Made by a program: the position numbers and the translations under genes | The notes under the pieces: generated by a model | Told to the model about the DNA's origin: nothing | What the model saw: only the letters and a program-made list of their open reading frames with translations | The model's database searches: none | Assembly: GCA_021811005.1 (NCBI GenBank) | Contig: JAJZPY010000025.1 | Location: forward strand, 1 to 20,888 | DNA: 20,888 bases | Reading direction: 5' to 3' | Origin: Pseudomonadota bacterium | Lineage (GTDB): Bacteria > Pseudomonadota > Gammaproteobacteria > Burkholderiales > Ferrovaceae | Part shown: one piece after another, positions 1 through 7,964 of the stretch | How positions within the stretch are numbered: the first letter of the stretch is position 1 | Layout: each line of letters opens with the position of its first letter

Positions 1-599
1 CCCAGGCCGGGTGCAACGTGGTATTTGCTCCCGACGAGCAAGAGGTCTATCCTGAGCCCCAGGAATACACGGTCGATCCTTCGGACATTCAGGATGTGCT
101 CGAAGGGGCTTTCCGGCCGGGGCATTTTCGAGGCGTGGCCACCGTGGTGCTGAAACTGTTCAACATGGTTCAGCCCCAGATCGCCATATTCGGGAAGAAG
201 GACTACCAGCAGTATCTTGTCTTGCGCGAAATGGTCAAACAGCTGGCATTGCCCATCGAAATCATTCCGGCCGAAACGGTGCGCGCACCGGATGGCCTGG
301 CCCTGAGTTCCCGCAACGGCTACCTCAGCGCCCACGAGCGCATCGAATCCATCGCCTTGTTCAACCAGATCGACGGCATCCGCCAGGCCTTGCTGGGCGG
401 GCGCCGCGACTACGGAACACTGGAATCCGAAGCCACCGGCCGTTTGAATGCACGGGGCTGGCAGACCGACTATGTGGCGATTCGCCGCCAATCCGACCTG
501 CGCGAACCCGGGCCCGACAGCCGGGCACTGGTGGTGCTGGCCGCGGCCCGGCTGGGAAAAACCCGCCTGATCGACAATGTGGAAGTGGATATGTCCTGA
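1..599 (+). CDS. panC: Pantothenate synthetase (pantoate--beta-alanine ligase), 5' end outside the window
   Basis: Joins pantoate and beta-alanine with ATP to make pantothenate, the vitamin precursor of coenzyme A, in the cytosol. The frame is open to the left edge (first whole codon at 3, reading QAGCNVVFAPDE), so the gene is truncated. About 199 residues are visible of a family norm near 280, and the N-terminal HIGH-type nucleotide-binding part is missing. The visible part carries the family signature FRPGHFRGVATVVLKLFN, then FGKKDYQQ, where the lysine and aspartate belong to the active site, then the KMSKS-equivalent LSSRNGYLS, and the C-terminal end KTRLIDNVEV. Any start codon inside the window, such as the GTG at 18, is internal. 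The next gene begins 24 bases downstream on the same strand and is probably cotranscribed. The partner panD is not the next gene. Identification is secure. Confidence 0.96.
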   Translation, partial: QAGCNVVFAPDEQEVYPEPQEYTVDPSDIQDVLEGAFRPGHFRGVATVVLKLFNMVQPQIAIFGKKDYQQYLVLREMVKQLALPIEIIPAETVRAPDGLALSSRNGYLSAHERIESIALFNQIDGIRQALLGGRRDYGTLESEATGRLNARGWQTDYVAIRRQSDLREPGPDSRALVVLAAARLGKTRLIDNVEVDMS

Positions 600-623
600 A
601 ATTCAACCGCAAGGGGGAACGCC

Positions 624-821
624 ATGGAAGCTGCATCCGTTCGTGAACGCATCGCCCGTCTCCAGACGGAACACCGGAACCTGGACAAAAAAATCCTCAC
701 ACAGATTCAAGCCTTCCAGCATGACCAGGTTGAGGTGCAACGCCTCAAGAAACGAAAACTTCTCCTCAAGGATCAGATCGCCGCGCTTGAGGCGAGCCTG
801 ATCCCCGATGTGCCGGCCTGA
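624..821 (+). CDS. YdcH/DUF465-family small coiled-coil protein
   Basis: A 65-residue protein of the YdcH (DUF465) family, whose molecular function is not established. The sequence shows the family pattern: an N-terminal helix with RIARLQTEHRNLDKKI, then the near-diagnostic VQRLKKRKLLLKDQIAALE. The whole protein is predicted to be a helical hairpin or coiled coil with strongly charged faces. The ATG at 624 is preceded at 611-617 by AAGGGGG, a good ribosome binding site with a 6-base spacer. It lies 24 bases after panC and no separate promoter is evident, so it is likely expressed with panC. Its stop codon lies one base from the stop of alaS on the other strand. SlyX is a similarly small coiled-coil family, but the RLKKRKL motif favours YdcH. 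Confidence 0.88.
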   Translation: MEAASVRERIARLQTEHRNLDKKILTQIQAFQHDQVEVQRLKKRKLLLKDQIAALEASLIPDVPA

Positions 822-829
822 ATCAGGCC
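815..829. other. 15-base dyad containing both convergent stop codons
   Basis: GGCCTGA-A-TCAGGCC is a perfect inverted repeat around base 822. Its left arm contains the ydcH stop (TGA 819-821) and its right arm the alaS stop (TCA 823-825 on +). As RNA it could form a 5-bp GC-rich stem with a 5-base loop on either strand. No T-run follows on either side, so it is not a standard intrinsic terminator. A bidirectional transcription-stopping role is only a possibility. Confidence 0.35.
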
Positions 830-3414
830 CGCTCCTGCACCCAACCTGAAACAGAGGCCAGGGCCTCGGCCAGCCGGTTGGCATCCGTTCCGCCCGCCTG
901 CGCCATGTCGGCTCGGCCTCCGCCTTTGCCGCCCACTTGCTGGGCCACGAAATTGGCCAATTCGTTGGCCTTGAAACGGCCCGTCAGATCCGGCGTGACG
1001 CCGGCCACCAGATTCACTTTGCCCTCAGCGGCAGCCCCCAGCACGATGATGCCGGAGGACAGGCGACCCTTGAGAGCGTCCAGCGTTTCGCGCAGCGTCT
1101 TGGCATCGGCACCGGGCAAGGCCGCGGACAGGAGTTTTACTCCACCCACATCCACTGCCTGATTCACCAGGTCGGCGCTTTCGCTCGCCGCCATTTTTGT
1201 TTTAAGGCGATCCAGCTCGCGTTCGAGACCGCGCACATTGTCCAGCACCTGGGCCAGCTTGGAAGCGATTTCATGGGGCTGGGCCTTGAGACGCTGCGCC
1301 ACGTCGGCCAGCTGATCCCGTTCGCGATGGGTATATTCCAGGGCCCCCTCACCGGTCACAGCCTCAACGCGCCGCACGCCTGACGCCACCCCGGATTCGG
1401 CGATGATGCGGAACAGGCCAATGTCCCCGGACCGGTGAACGTGAGTGCCCCCGCACAGTTCCGTGGAAAAGTCGCCCATCCCCACCACCCGCACTTCGTC
1501 GCCGTACTTCTCGCCAAACAGGGCCATGGCCCCTTTCTTGACGGCCTCGTCGTATTTCATGATGCGCACTTCCACGGGATGGTTGCGCCGAATCTCCTGG
1601 TTCACCAGGTCTTCGATGGCTCGCAACTGGTCTTCCGTTACGGGGCGGTCATGGGCAAAGTCGAAACGGGTACGGGAAGGATCCACCAGCGAGCCTTTCT
1701 GGGTCACGTGCGGGCCCAGCACGGTACGCAGCGCCGCATGCAGCAGGTGGGTGGCCGAATGGTTCCAGGCCGCGCGTTGTCGCGCCAGGGTATCCACGCG
1801 TGCGTCCACCTGGTCTCCCACCTGGATGCGGCCGGTCTGTACCTGCCCGTGATGACCGAACACCTGGGCCTGGATTTTCTGGGTATCACCCACGGCAAAG
1901 GTGCCGTGGGAAGTAACGAGCTCGCCGCAATCGCCCACCTGCCCACCGGACTCGGCATAGAAGGGGGTGCGGTCCAGCACCGCCACGCCGCGCTCCCCGG
2001 CTTCGAGAGCGGACACTTCCTGCCCTTCGCGGTAGAGCGCCACGATGCGCGCCTCCAGATGAAGGGTTTCGTAGCCCATGAATTCCGTCGCGCCGCCGCG
2101 ATAGTCCACCGCCCCCTGGGCCGTGAACTTGGAAGCGGCACGGGCCCGTTCGCGCTGCTGTTCCATGGCATGCTCGAAGCCGGCCAGGTCCACCGCCACG
2201 CCGCGTTCACGCGCAATGTCTGCCGTCAGGTCCATGGGAAAGCCATACGTGTCGTACAGGCGGAACACGGTTTCCCCATCCAGCAAGCGGTCTTCCTGGT
2301 GCAAGGCCGCTTCGAGCACCACCATCCCGTGCTCGAGCGTCTCGGCAAAACGTTCCTCTTCCTGCAGCAGCACGGCCGTCACCGATTCCTGTGCGGCCAC
2401 CAGCTCGGGATAGGCTTCCCCCATCACCTCTGCCAGGTCCGCCACCAGCTTGTGGAAAAAAGGCGCCTTCTGGCCCAATTTGTAGCCATGGCGGATGGCG
2501 CGGCGGATGATCCGGCGCAGCACGTAGCCGCGCCCTTCGTTGCTGGGAATCACGCCGTCCACAACCAGGAAGGCACAGGCACGGATGTGGTCGGCAATCA
2601 CCTTGAGCGAGTTGCTGGCAAAGTCCGGTGTCCCGGTATGGCGCGCGGCTGCGGCAATCAGCGCCTGGAACAGATCGATCTCGTAGTTGCTGTGCACGTG
2701 CTGCATGATGGCGGAAATGCGCTCGAGCCCCATGCCGGTATCCACCGACGGCTTGGGCAGGGGATGCAGCTTGCCCGCTTCGTCGCGGTTGAACTGCATG
2801 AACACGAGGTTCCAGATTTCAATGTAGCGGTCGCCATCGGCCTCCGGCGTTCCAGGCGGTCCGCCAGCCACGTCGGGACCGTGGTCGTAGAAAATTTCGC
2901 TGCACGGGCCGCACGGGCCGGTATCACCCATCTGCCAGAAATTGTCCGCAGTGGCGATGCGCGTGAAGCGTTCCGGAGACACGCCGATTTCCTTGAGCCA
3001 GATGTCGGCCGCCTCATGGTCGTCGTGGTAAACCGTGATCCACAGCTTGTCCTTGGGCAGCCCCAGCTCGCCCGTCAGAAACTCCCAGGCAAAGCGGATG
3101 GCATCGCGCTTGAAATAGTCGCCAAAGCTGAAATTGCCCAGCATTTCGAAAAACGTATGGTGACGCGCGGTGTAGCCCACGTTTTCGAGGTCGTTGTGCT
3201 TGCCTCCGGCACGCACGCTGCGCTGGCTGCTGGTGGCGCGGGTATAAGGCCGCTGGTCAAGGCCCAGAAACACGTCCTTGAACTGCACCATGCCCGAGTT
3301 GGTGAACAGCAACGTGGGGTCATTGGCGGGCACCAGGGGACTGGACGGCACGATGGTGTGTCCGTGCCGGGCAAAATACTGGAGAAACTTGTCGCGGATC
3401 TCGGCGGATTTCAT
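823..3414 (-). CDS. alaS: Alanine--tRNA ligase
   Basis: Charges tRNA-Ala with alanine and hydrolyses mischarged Ser- or Gly-tRNA-Ala in its editing domain. The 863 residues compare with about 875 in E. coli. The N-terminal catalytic core aligns almost word for word with the E. coli protein: NDPTLLFTNSGMVQFKDVFLG, then GKHNDLENVGYTARHHTFFE and onward through the class II motifs, DNFWQMGDTGPCGPCSEIF and VDTGMGLERI. The tRNA-binding helical domain contains GYVLRRIIRRAIRHG. The editing-domain zinc ligands are His552 and His556 (HSATH) and Cys654 and His658 (CGGTH). A glycine-rich C-Ala domain (GGKGGGRADMAQAGG) ends the protein. The ATG at 3414 matches the family N-terminus, although only a weak GAG precedes it. 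The gene lies 84 bases downstream of recX and may have its own promoter. It converges with ydcH. No unusual residues were seen. Confidence 0.98.
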   Translation of the reverse strand: MKSAEIRDKFLQYFARHGHTIVPSSPLVPANDPTLLFTNSGMVQFKDVFLGLDQRPYTRATSSQRSVRAGGKHNDLENVGYTARHHTFFEMLGNFSFGDYFKRDAIRFAWEFLTGELGLPKDKLWITVYHDDHEAADIWLKEIGVSPERFTRIATADNFWQMGDTGPCGPCSEIFYDHGPDVAGGPPGTPEADGDRYIEIWNLVFMQFNRDEAGKLHPLPKPSVDTGMGLERISAIMQHVHSNYEIDLFQALIAAAARHTGTPDFASNSLKVIADHIRACAFLVVDGVIPSNEGRGYVLRRIIRRAIRHGYKLGQKAPFFHKLVADLAEVMGEAYPELVAAQESVTAVLLQEEERFAETLEHGMVVLEAALHQEDRLLDGETVFRLYDTYGFPMDLTADIARERGVAVDLAGFEHAMEQQRERARAASKFTAQGAVDYRGGATEFMGYETLHLEARIVALYREGQEVSALEAGERGVAVLDRTPFYAESGGQVGDCGELVTSHGTFAVGDTQKIQAQVFGHHGQVQTGRIQVGDQVDARVDTLARQRAAWNHSATHLLHAALRTVLGPHVTQKGSLVDPSRTRFDFAHDRPVTEDQLRAIEDLVNQEIRRNHPVEVRIMKYDEAVKKGAMALFGEKYGDEVRVVGMGDFSTELCGGTHVHRSGDIGLFRIIAESGVASGVRRVEAVTGEGALEYTHRERDQLADVAQRLKAQPHEIASKLAQVLDNVRGLERELDRLKTKMAASESADLVNQAVDVGGVKLLSAALPGADAKTLRETLDALKGRLSSGIIVLGAAAEGKVNLVAGVTPDLTGRFKANELANFVAQQVGGKGGGRADMAQAGGTDANRLAEALASVSGWVQERA

Positions 3415-3469
3415 GCAGCGCTCTCAAATCCCGGCAGGCCCGGGCGCAGTGGGTCGGAAACAGCCGGAT

Positions 3470-3498
3470 ATTCTACCAAAGCGCCCCTGCGGGCTCCA
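3470..3498 (-). promoter_or_regulatory. Candidate alaS promoter
   Basis: In the recX-alaS gap the minus strand has a good -10 hexamer, TAGAAT (3470-3475), with a weak -35, TGGAGC (3493-3498), 17 bases upstream. The -35 runs to the first base of the recX stop codon. Transcription would begin near 3463 and leave a leader of about 50 bases. That leader contains a short CCCGG/CCGGG hairpin (3430-3444) close to the alaS start. This is an assignment by hexamer match only, and read-through from recA-recX is also possible. Confidence 0.35.
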
Positions 3499-3936
3499 TC
3501 AATCCTCGGAACGCAGCACCTGCTGGATGACGGACAGGGAAAACCCCCGGTTTTGCAGGTAGCGGCCCTGGCGTGCCCGTTCCTCGGCATTGGCGGGGAG
3601 GTGGGAAAACTTTTTGGACCAGACCTGGCGCGCCGAGGCGAGCTCCTCGCCGCGCGCGGTTTCCAGGGCTGAAGCGGCCACGTCTTCGGGCACCCCGCGC
3701 TGCTGGAGTTCCTGCCGGATCCGCAACAGGCCATGACGTCCGCTGCGCACGCGCAAGACCGCTTCCGCCGCACGCGCATCGGACAACAGCCCTTCTTCGC
3801 TCAGGGTTTCCAGCAAGGCATCGAGGGTTTCTGGAGTTTCAGCATGGCCCGCAAGCTTGCGGGCCAGTTCGTGCCGCGTGTGTTCACGACGGCCCAACAG
3901 TGCTAGGGCACGCGCTCTCAAATCCGGGCCCGACAC
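3499..3936 (-). CDS. recX: Regulatory protein RecX
   Basis: Small helical protein that binds RecA filaments and limits their growth, so it damps recombination and SOS induction. The 145 residues match the usual family length of about 150. The pattern RALALLGRREHTRHELARKL is the typical RecX N-terminal three-helix repeat. The following repeats include DALLETLSEEGLLSD and HGLLRIRQELQQRGVPED. The start is a GTG at 3936, chosen because GAGGT (revcomp, around 3945-3949) lies 8 bases upstream and overlaps the recA stop. The gap to recA is only 11 bases with no terminator, so recX is cotranscribed with recA under LexA control, as in many proteobacteria. The first codons contain a 14-base sequence repeated just upstream of alaS. 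Confidence 0.93.
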   Translation of the reverse strand: MSGPDLRARALALLGRREHTRHELARKLAGHAETPETLDALLETLSEEGLLSDARAAEAVLRVRSGRHGLLRIRQELQQRGVPEDVAASALETARGEELASARQVWSKKFSHLPANAEERARQGRYLQNRGFSLSVIQQVLRSED

Positions 3937-3947
3937 GACACAAGACC

Positions 3948-4973
<1,026 letters not shown>

Positions 4974-5010
4974 GACAGTCGTCCTTACTCAATTCGATTC
5001 GAAATTATGG

Positions 5011-5029
5011 CCGTGCCCCGAAAGCACGG
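5011..5029 (-). other. Stem-loop in the recA leader
   Basis: CCGTGC-CCCGAAA-GCACGG forms a 6-bp perfect stem with a 7-base loop, roughly in the middle of the predicted 93-base recA leader. No T-run follows, so it is not an intrinsic terminator. A role in mRNA stability or translation is speculative. Confidence 0.35.
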
Positions 5030-5064
5030 GTCATTCAAGAACGGTCATGACCCCGGCCTGTTCG

Positions 5065-5088
5065 TGTACTGTAATTATATACAGTACA
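5065..5088. promoter_or_regulatory. LexA operator (SOS box) of recA
   Basis: The core at 5067-5086 reads TACTGTAATTATATACAGTA, which fits the E. coli-type LexA consensus CTG-N10-CAG with an AT-rich centre. The dyad extends to 24 bases, with 8-base perfect arms TGTACTGT and ACAGTACA. On the recA strand the box contains the -10 hexamer, so bound LexA would directly block RNA polymerase. This shows directly that recA, and recX behind it, are SOS-regulated. No second box was seen nearby. Confidence 0.95.
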
Positions 5089-5101
5089 TTCCACTTTGCA
5101 A
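5074..5101 (-). promoter_or_regulatory. recA sigma-70 promoter
   Basis: On the minus strand, TTGCAA (5096-5101) and a perfect TATAAT (5074-5079) are separated by 16 bases. The -10 lies inside the LexA box. Transcription would start near 5067 and give a leader of about 93 bases. The -35 begins 3 bases after the pncC stop codon, so no terminator separates the upstream operon from this promoter. Confidence 0.8.
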
Positions 5102-5104
5102 CGG

Positions 5105-5614
5105 TCATTTATTTCCCGCCGGATCTTCCAGCACGCGCATCACCCCTTCCAGCGCCAGGGCCGCCGTGGCCTCGCGCACGGCATCACGATCGCCGGGAAA
5201 GTGCGCGGTACGCACCCGGGGCGGGTTTCCGCGCCGTTGCCAGGCCAGGCACACCGTGCCCACCGGCTTTTCCGCAGAGCCCCCGCCGGGGCCTGCAATG
5301 CCGCTGACGGCCACGGCCAGATCCACACCCGGACTGCGTGCAAGCGCACCCGCCGTCATGGCCGCCACCACCGCTTCGCTCACGGCGCCCTGCGTTTCAA
5401 GCAAATCCGCCGGCACGTCCAGCAGCTCGCGTTTGCTGGCGTTGCTGTAGGTCACGAAACCCCGGTCAAACCAGGCCGAGCTGCCGGGAACATCGGTGAT
5501 GACGGCCGCGATGGCGCCGCCGGTACAGGATTCGGCCGTCGCCAGGCGCAAGCCCTGCGCCTGCAGGCTTTGGCCCAGCCGGCCAGCCAGGCGGGACAGT
5601 CGCGTCTCAGGCAT
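5105..5614 (-). CDS. pncC: Nicotinamide-nucleotide amidohydrolase PncC (CinA C-terminal domain family)
   Basis: Deamidates nicotinamide mononucleotide to nicotinate mononucleotide, which recycles the NMN released mainly by DNA ligase. The stand-alone CinA C-terminal domain is visible: ATAESCTGGAIAA near residue 25, FVTYSNASKRELLDV, then VSEAVVAAMTAGA and the glycine-rich AVSGIAGPGGGSAEKPVGTV. At 169 residues from the ATG at 5614 it matches the E. coli protein (165). That start overlaps the pgpA stop by 8 bases (ATGCCTGA). An in-frame ATG at 5653 would add 13 cysteine-rich residues unlike the family, so I rejected it. It is the last gene before the recA promoter. The cinA-recA neighbourhood is common in bacteria, which is why this family was once tied to competence. 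Confidence 0.93.
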   Translation of the reverse strand: MPETRLSRLAGRLGQSLQAQGLRLATAESCTGGAIAAVITDVPGSSAWFDRGFVTYSNASKRELLDVPADLLETQGAVSEAVVAAMTAGALARSPGVDLAVAVSGIAGPGGGSAEKPVGTVCLAWQRRGNPPRVRTAHFPGDRDAVREATAALALEGVMRVLEDPAGNK

Positions 5615-6092
5615 GCAGCAGCCCCCGCAAGTGCCACAGGACGAGCATGGCATAGGCCGCTGCCAGCAGGTCGTCCAGCATGATTCCGAAGCCGCCGTGC
5701 ACGTGCCGGTCTGCCCAGCTCACCGGAAACGGTTTCCAGATGTCAAACAACCGGAACAGCACGAAGGCCACAAAAAAACCGGCCAAAGAACGGGGTGCCA
5801 CCTGCAGGACGAGGGCGAAGGCCACGGTTTCATCCCACACGATGGCTCCTGGATCGCGTCCGCCGAGAGCCGGGGCCGTGACCTGGCACACCCACACGCC
5901 CAAGGCAAACAGTCCCGCCAGAAGCAGCAGCTGGGCCCACAGGGGGGCCCAGGCCAGCAGCCAGAAGAGCAGGAACCCCAGCGCCGTTCCCGCCGTGCCC
6001 GGCGCCACGGGAACCAGTCCGGTGCCGAAACCGAGCGCGACCCAGCGCGTCCAGTGGCTGCTCATGAAGGTGAAATTGGGGGCGGCGTTCAT
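5607..6092 (-). CDS. pgpA: Phosphatidylglycerophosphatase A
   Basis: Removes the phosphate from phosphatidylglycerophosphate to give phosphatidylglycerol at the inner membrane. The 161 residues show the family order: FGTGLVPVAPGTAGTALGF at the start, two adjacent hydrophobic segments, DPGAIVWDE with the acidic metal-binding residues, then FRLFDIWKPFPVSW and GGFGIMLDDLLAA. Positions usually occupied by glycine after the WDE and DD motifs are alanine here, a mild deviation. Three to four membrane segments are likely. The ATG at 6092 overlaps the thiL stop as ATGA, a sign of translational coupling. An internal ATG at 6065 (MSSHW) is a possible alternative start. The thiL-pgpA pairing is conserved in proteobacteria. 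Confidence 0.95.
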   Translation of the reverse strand: MNAAPNFTFMSSHWTRWVALGFGTGLVPVAPGTAGTALGFLLFWLLAWAPLWAQLLLLAGLFALGVWVCQVTAPALGGRDPGAIVWDETVAFALVLQVAPRSLAGFFVAFVLFRLFDIWKPFPVSWADRHVHGGFGIMLDDLLAAAYAMLVLWHLRGLLHA

Positions 6093-7057
6093 GCGTTCCT
6101 GAAGTGATCAAACCCTTGCCAGGCCATGTCCATCGGACGTCCATCGCCATCGTACAGGATACGCCCGCCCTTGTCGGTCACGCGACCGATGCGGGTCACC
6201 GGCACGGCAGCCGCCGCCGCGGCACGCTGCACCCGAGGCGCCGCCTCCGGGGCAGCCGTAAAGCACAGCTCGTAGTCGTCCCCGCCCGAGAGCAGCAGCA
6301 GGGGCCAGTCGGGCAGCGCCTGCTGGCGCAGCATCGCCGCCGAGCGCGGCATGCGCGCCAGTTCCAGGCTTGCGCCGACGCCCGACGCCTCCAGGATATG
6401 GCCCAAATCGGCCAGCAGGCCGTCGGAAACATCGATCGCCGCATGGGCGATGCCACGCAATCCCAGGCCCAGCGCCACGCGAGGGGTCGGGGTTTCCAGC
6501 CGGGCCAGGCAGTGATTGCGATCTTCTTCGGCCAGGGGCAGCGATTCTTTCAGAAAACGCAGTCCCAGGGCAGCATCGCCCGGCGTCCCGGAAACCCAGA
6601 TGTCATCGCCCGCGCGCGCGCCGGAACGCAGCAATGCCTGCCCGGGCGGCACTTCCCCCAGAATGGTGACGGCGATCATGGCCACCGGACCGGAGGTGGT
6701 GTCTCCGCCGACCCAATCCGTGTCATGGACCTGCAGCTCGTCATGAAAGCCGCGTGCGAACGCTTCCACCCACGGCTCGTCCTGCGCCGGCGAGAGCGTG
6801 ATGCCCAGCGTGGCCCAACGCGGCCGTGCGCCCATGGCCGCGATGTCCGAAAGATTGACGGCCGCCGATTTTCGTCCCAGGCGATAGGGGTCGGTGTTGT
6901 CAAAGAAATGGCGCCCGGCCACCAGCACGTCGGTGGAAACGGCCAGCTCCTGGCCCGGCGAAGGGGTCATGAGTGCGCAATCGTCACCCACGGACAGGCG
7001 CGTCCCCGGCGCGGGATGGACAAAATGGCGCCGGATCAGCTCGAACTCGGATCGCAT
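6089..7057 (-). CDS. thiL: Thiamine-monophosphate kinase
   Basis: Phosphorylates thiamine monophosphate with ATP to the active cofactor thiamine diphosphate, in the cytosol. The 322 residues compare with 325 in E. coli. The PurM-like nucleotide fold is evident from VGDDCAL (residues 23-29), STDVLVAGRHF, NLSDIAAMGA (68-77), VGGDTTSGP, ISGTPGD-like VSGTPGDAALG, DVSDGLLADLGHI and SGGDDYELCFT, with the magnesium-binding aspartates in place. It ends WQGFDHFRNA like the E. coli protein (WKGYDHFATP). The ATG at 7057 lies 1 base after the nusB stop, and its own stop overlaps the pgpA start by 4 bases. The nusB-thiL-pgpA order is the standard proteobacterial arrangement. Confidence 0.97.
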   Translation of the reverse strand: MRSEFELIRRHFVHPAPGTRLSVGDDCALMTPSPGQELAVSTDVLVAGRHFFDNTDPYRLGRKSAAVNLSDIAAMGARPRWATLGITLSPAQDEPWVEAFARGFHDELQVHDTDWVGGDTTSGPVAMIAVTILGEVPPGQALLRSGARAGDDIWVSGTPGDAALGLRFLKESLPLAEEDRNHCLARLETPTPRVALGLGLRGIAHAAIDVSDGLLADLGHILEASGVGASLELARMPRSAAMLRQQALPDWPLLLLSGGDDYELCFTAAPEAAPRVQRAAAAAAVPVTRIGRVTDKGGRILYDGDGRPMDMAWQGFDHFRNA

Positions 7058-7058
7058 G

Positions 7059-7493
7059 TCAGCCGCGCGAAACCGGCTGCGCCTCTCCGGGACGCGTCAC
7101 TGCAGCCAGCCGGTCCAGCACGCCGTTGACGTATTTGTGGCCGTCGGTCCCGCCGAACACTTTGGCCAGTTCGACCGCCTCGTTGATGATCACGCGGAAG
7201 GGCGTTTCGGGTCGATGCATCAATTCGAACGCGGCAATCCAGAGAATGGCGTGCTCCACAGGACTCACGGCCGCCGGGTCCCGATCCAGGCAGGGGGTCA
7301 GCTGCGCATCCAGTTCGGCCGATTCGGCAATGACGGCTGGCAGCAGCTCGGAAAAAAAGGCCTGGTCAGCCCGTGCAAAATGCGGCTGCGCCAGGATGTG
7401 CCCGCGAATCGCGGCCGCATCATGTCCCGTCAGCAACCATTGGTACAGCCCTTGCACCAGGCCTTCGCGGGCCACGCGTCGCGCCGACTTCAC
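7059..7493 (-). CDS. nusB: Transcription antitermination factor NusB
   Basis: RNA-binding helical protein that, with NusE (S10) and other Nus factors, binds boxA RNA and prevents premature termination in rRNA operons. The start is a GTG at 7493, giving 144 residues (E. coli 139) and the typical N-terminus MKSARRVAREGLVQGLYQWLL. A longer in-frame ORF to 7553 would add 20 residues that overlap ribH and do not resemble NusB, so it was rejected. The C-terminal signature PFRVIINEAVELAKVFGG...KYVNGVLDRLA is intact. The GTG overlaps the ribH stop as GTGA, the pattern of coupled translation. thiL follows after 1 base. Confidence in function is high, and confidence in the start is good. Confidence 0.96.
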   Translation of the reverse strand: MKSARRVAREGLVQGLYQWLLTGHDAAAIRGHILAQPHFARADQAFFSELLPAVIAESAELDAQLTPCLDRDPAAVSPVEHAILWIAAFELMHRPETPFRVIINEAVELAKVFGGTDGHKYVNGVLDRLAAVTRPGEAQPVSRG

Positions 7494-7948
7494 AGCGTCC
7501 CCGTGCGAATGTCTTTCAGCAGGTGCGCCATTTCGATGGCTGCCAGGGCGCAATCTTCGCCCTTCAGTTCGGCCCGGACAAACGCCTGCGCGTCGTTGTC
7601 GGTGGTCAGCACCCCATTGGCGACCGGAATGCCCGTAGCAAGCTGCACCGCCATGATGCCGGCGGCCGACTCGTTGGAAACGACCTCGAAATGATAAGTG
7701 TCACCGCGCACCACGCAACCGAGCGCAATCAGGGCGTCAAAGCGCCGGGTTTCGGCCAGCGTTTTCAACGCCAGCGGCAACTCCAGGGCGCCCGGCACGC
7801 GCACCACCGGAATATCCTCTTCGCGCACGCCACGCGCCATCAGGGTCTTTCCCGCAGCGGCGAGCAGCTGTTCCCCTATCGCTTCGTTGAAGCGCGCCAC
7901 GACGATTGCGATGCGCAACCCCCGGCCATCGCTTGAAATATCGGCCAT
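7490..7948 (-). CDS. ribH: 6,7-dimethyl-8-ribityllumazine synthase
   Basis: Condenses 3,4-dihydroxy-2-butanone 4-phosphate with the ribitylamino-pyrimidinedione to make lumazine, the penultimate step to riboflavin. It usually assembles into a hollow icosahedral shell or smaller oligomers. Family motifs in order are GLRIAIVVARFNEAIGEQLL, VVRVPGALELPLALK, ALGCVVRGDTYHFEVVSNE and PVANGVLTTDNDAQA. The histidine of GDTYHFE is the catalytic proton donor. I chose the ATG at 7948 (152 residues, MADISSDGRGLRI), which fits the family N-terminus. An ATG at 7984 (164 residues) has a better GGAG site 10 bases upstream and would overlap the ribB end by 20 bases, so the start is uncertain. Its stop overlaps the nusB GTG. 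Confidence 0.96.
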   Translation of the reverse strand: MADISSDGRGLRIAIVVARFNEAIGEQLLAAAGKTLMARGVREEDIPVVRVPGALELPLALKTLAETRRFDALIALGCVVRGDTYHFEVVSNESAAGIMAVQLATGIPVANGVLTTDNDAQAFVRAELKGEDCALAAIEMAHLLKDIRTGTL

Positions 7949-7964
7949 TCCGGTATTCCGGGGC

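Noticed and set aside
3415..3498. T-box or other leader element for alaS
   Set aside because: 84 bases is far too short for a T-box, no T-box sequence is seen, and such elements are rare in proteobacteria. Only a short hairpin and a promoter-like sequence are present.
1435..3672. 745-codon plus-strand open frame opposite alaS
   Set aside because: Antisense shadow caused by high GC and codon bias in alaS. The translation is low-complexity, rich in His, Gly, Ala and Arg, and shows no family motif. The alaS reading is unambiguous.
5615..5653. 13-residue cysteine-rich extension of pncC
   Set aside because: It overlaps pgpA by 47 bases in another frame and does not match the family. The ATG at 5614 gives the expected length.
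7494..7553. 20-residue N-terminal extension of nusB
   Set aside because: It overlaps ribH and is unlike NusB. The GTG at 7493 gives the canonical N-terminus and a GTGA overlap.
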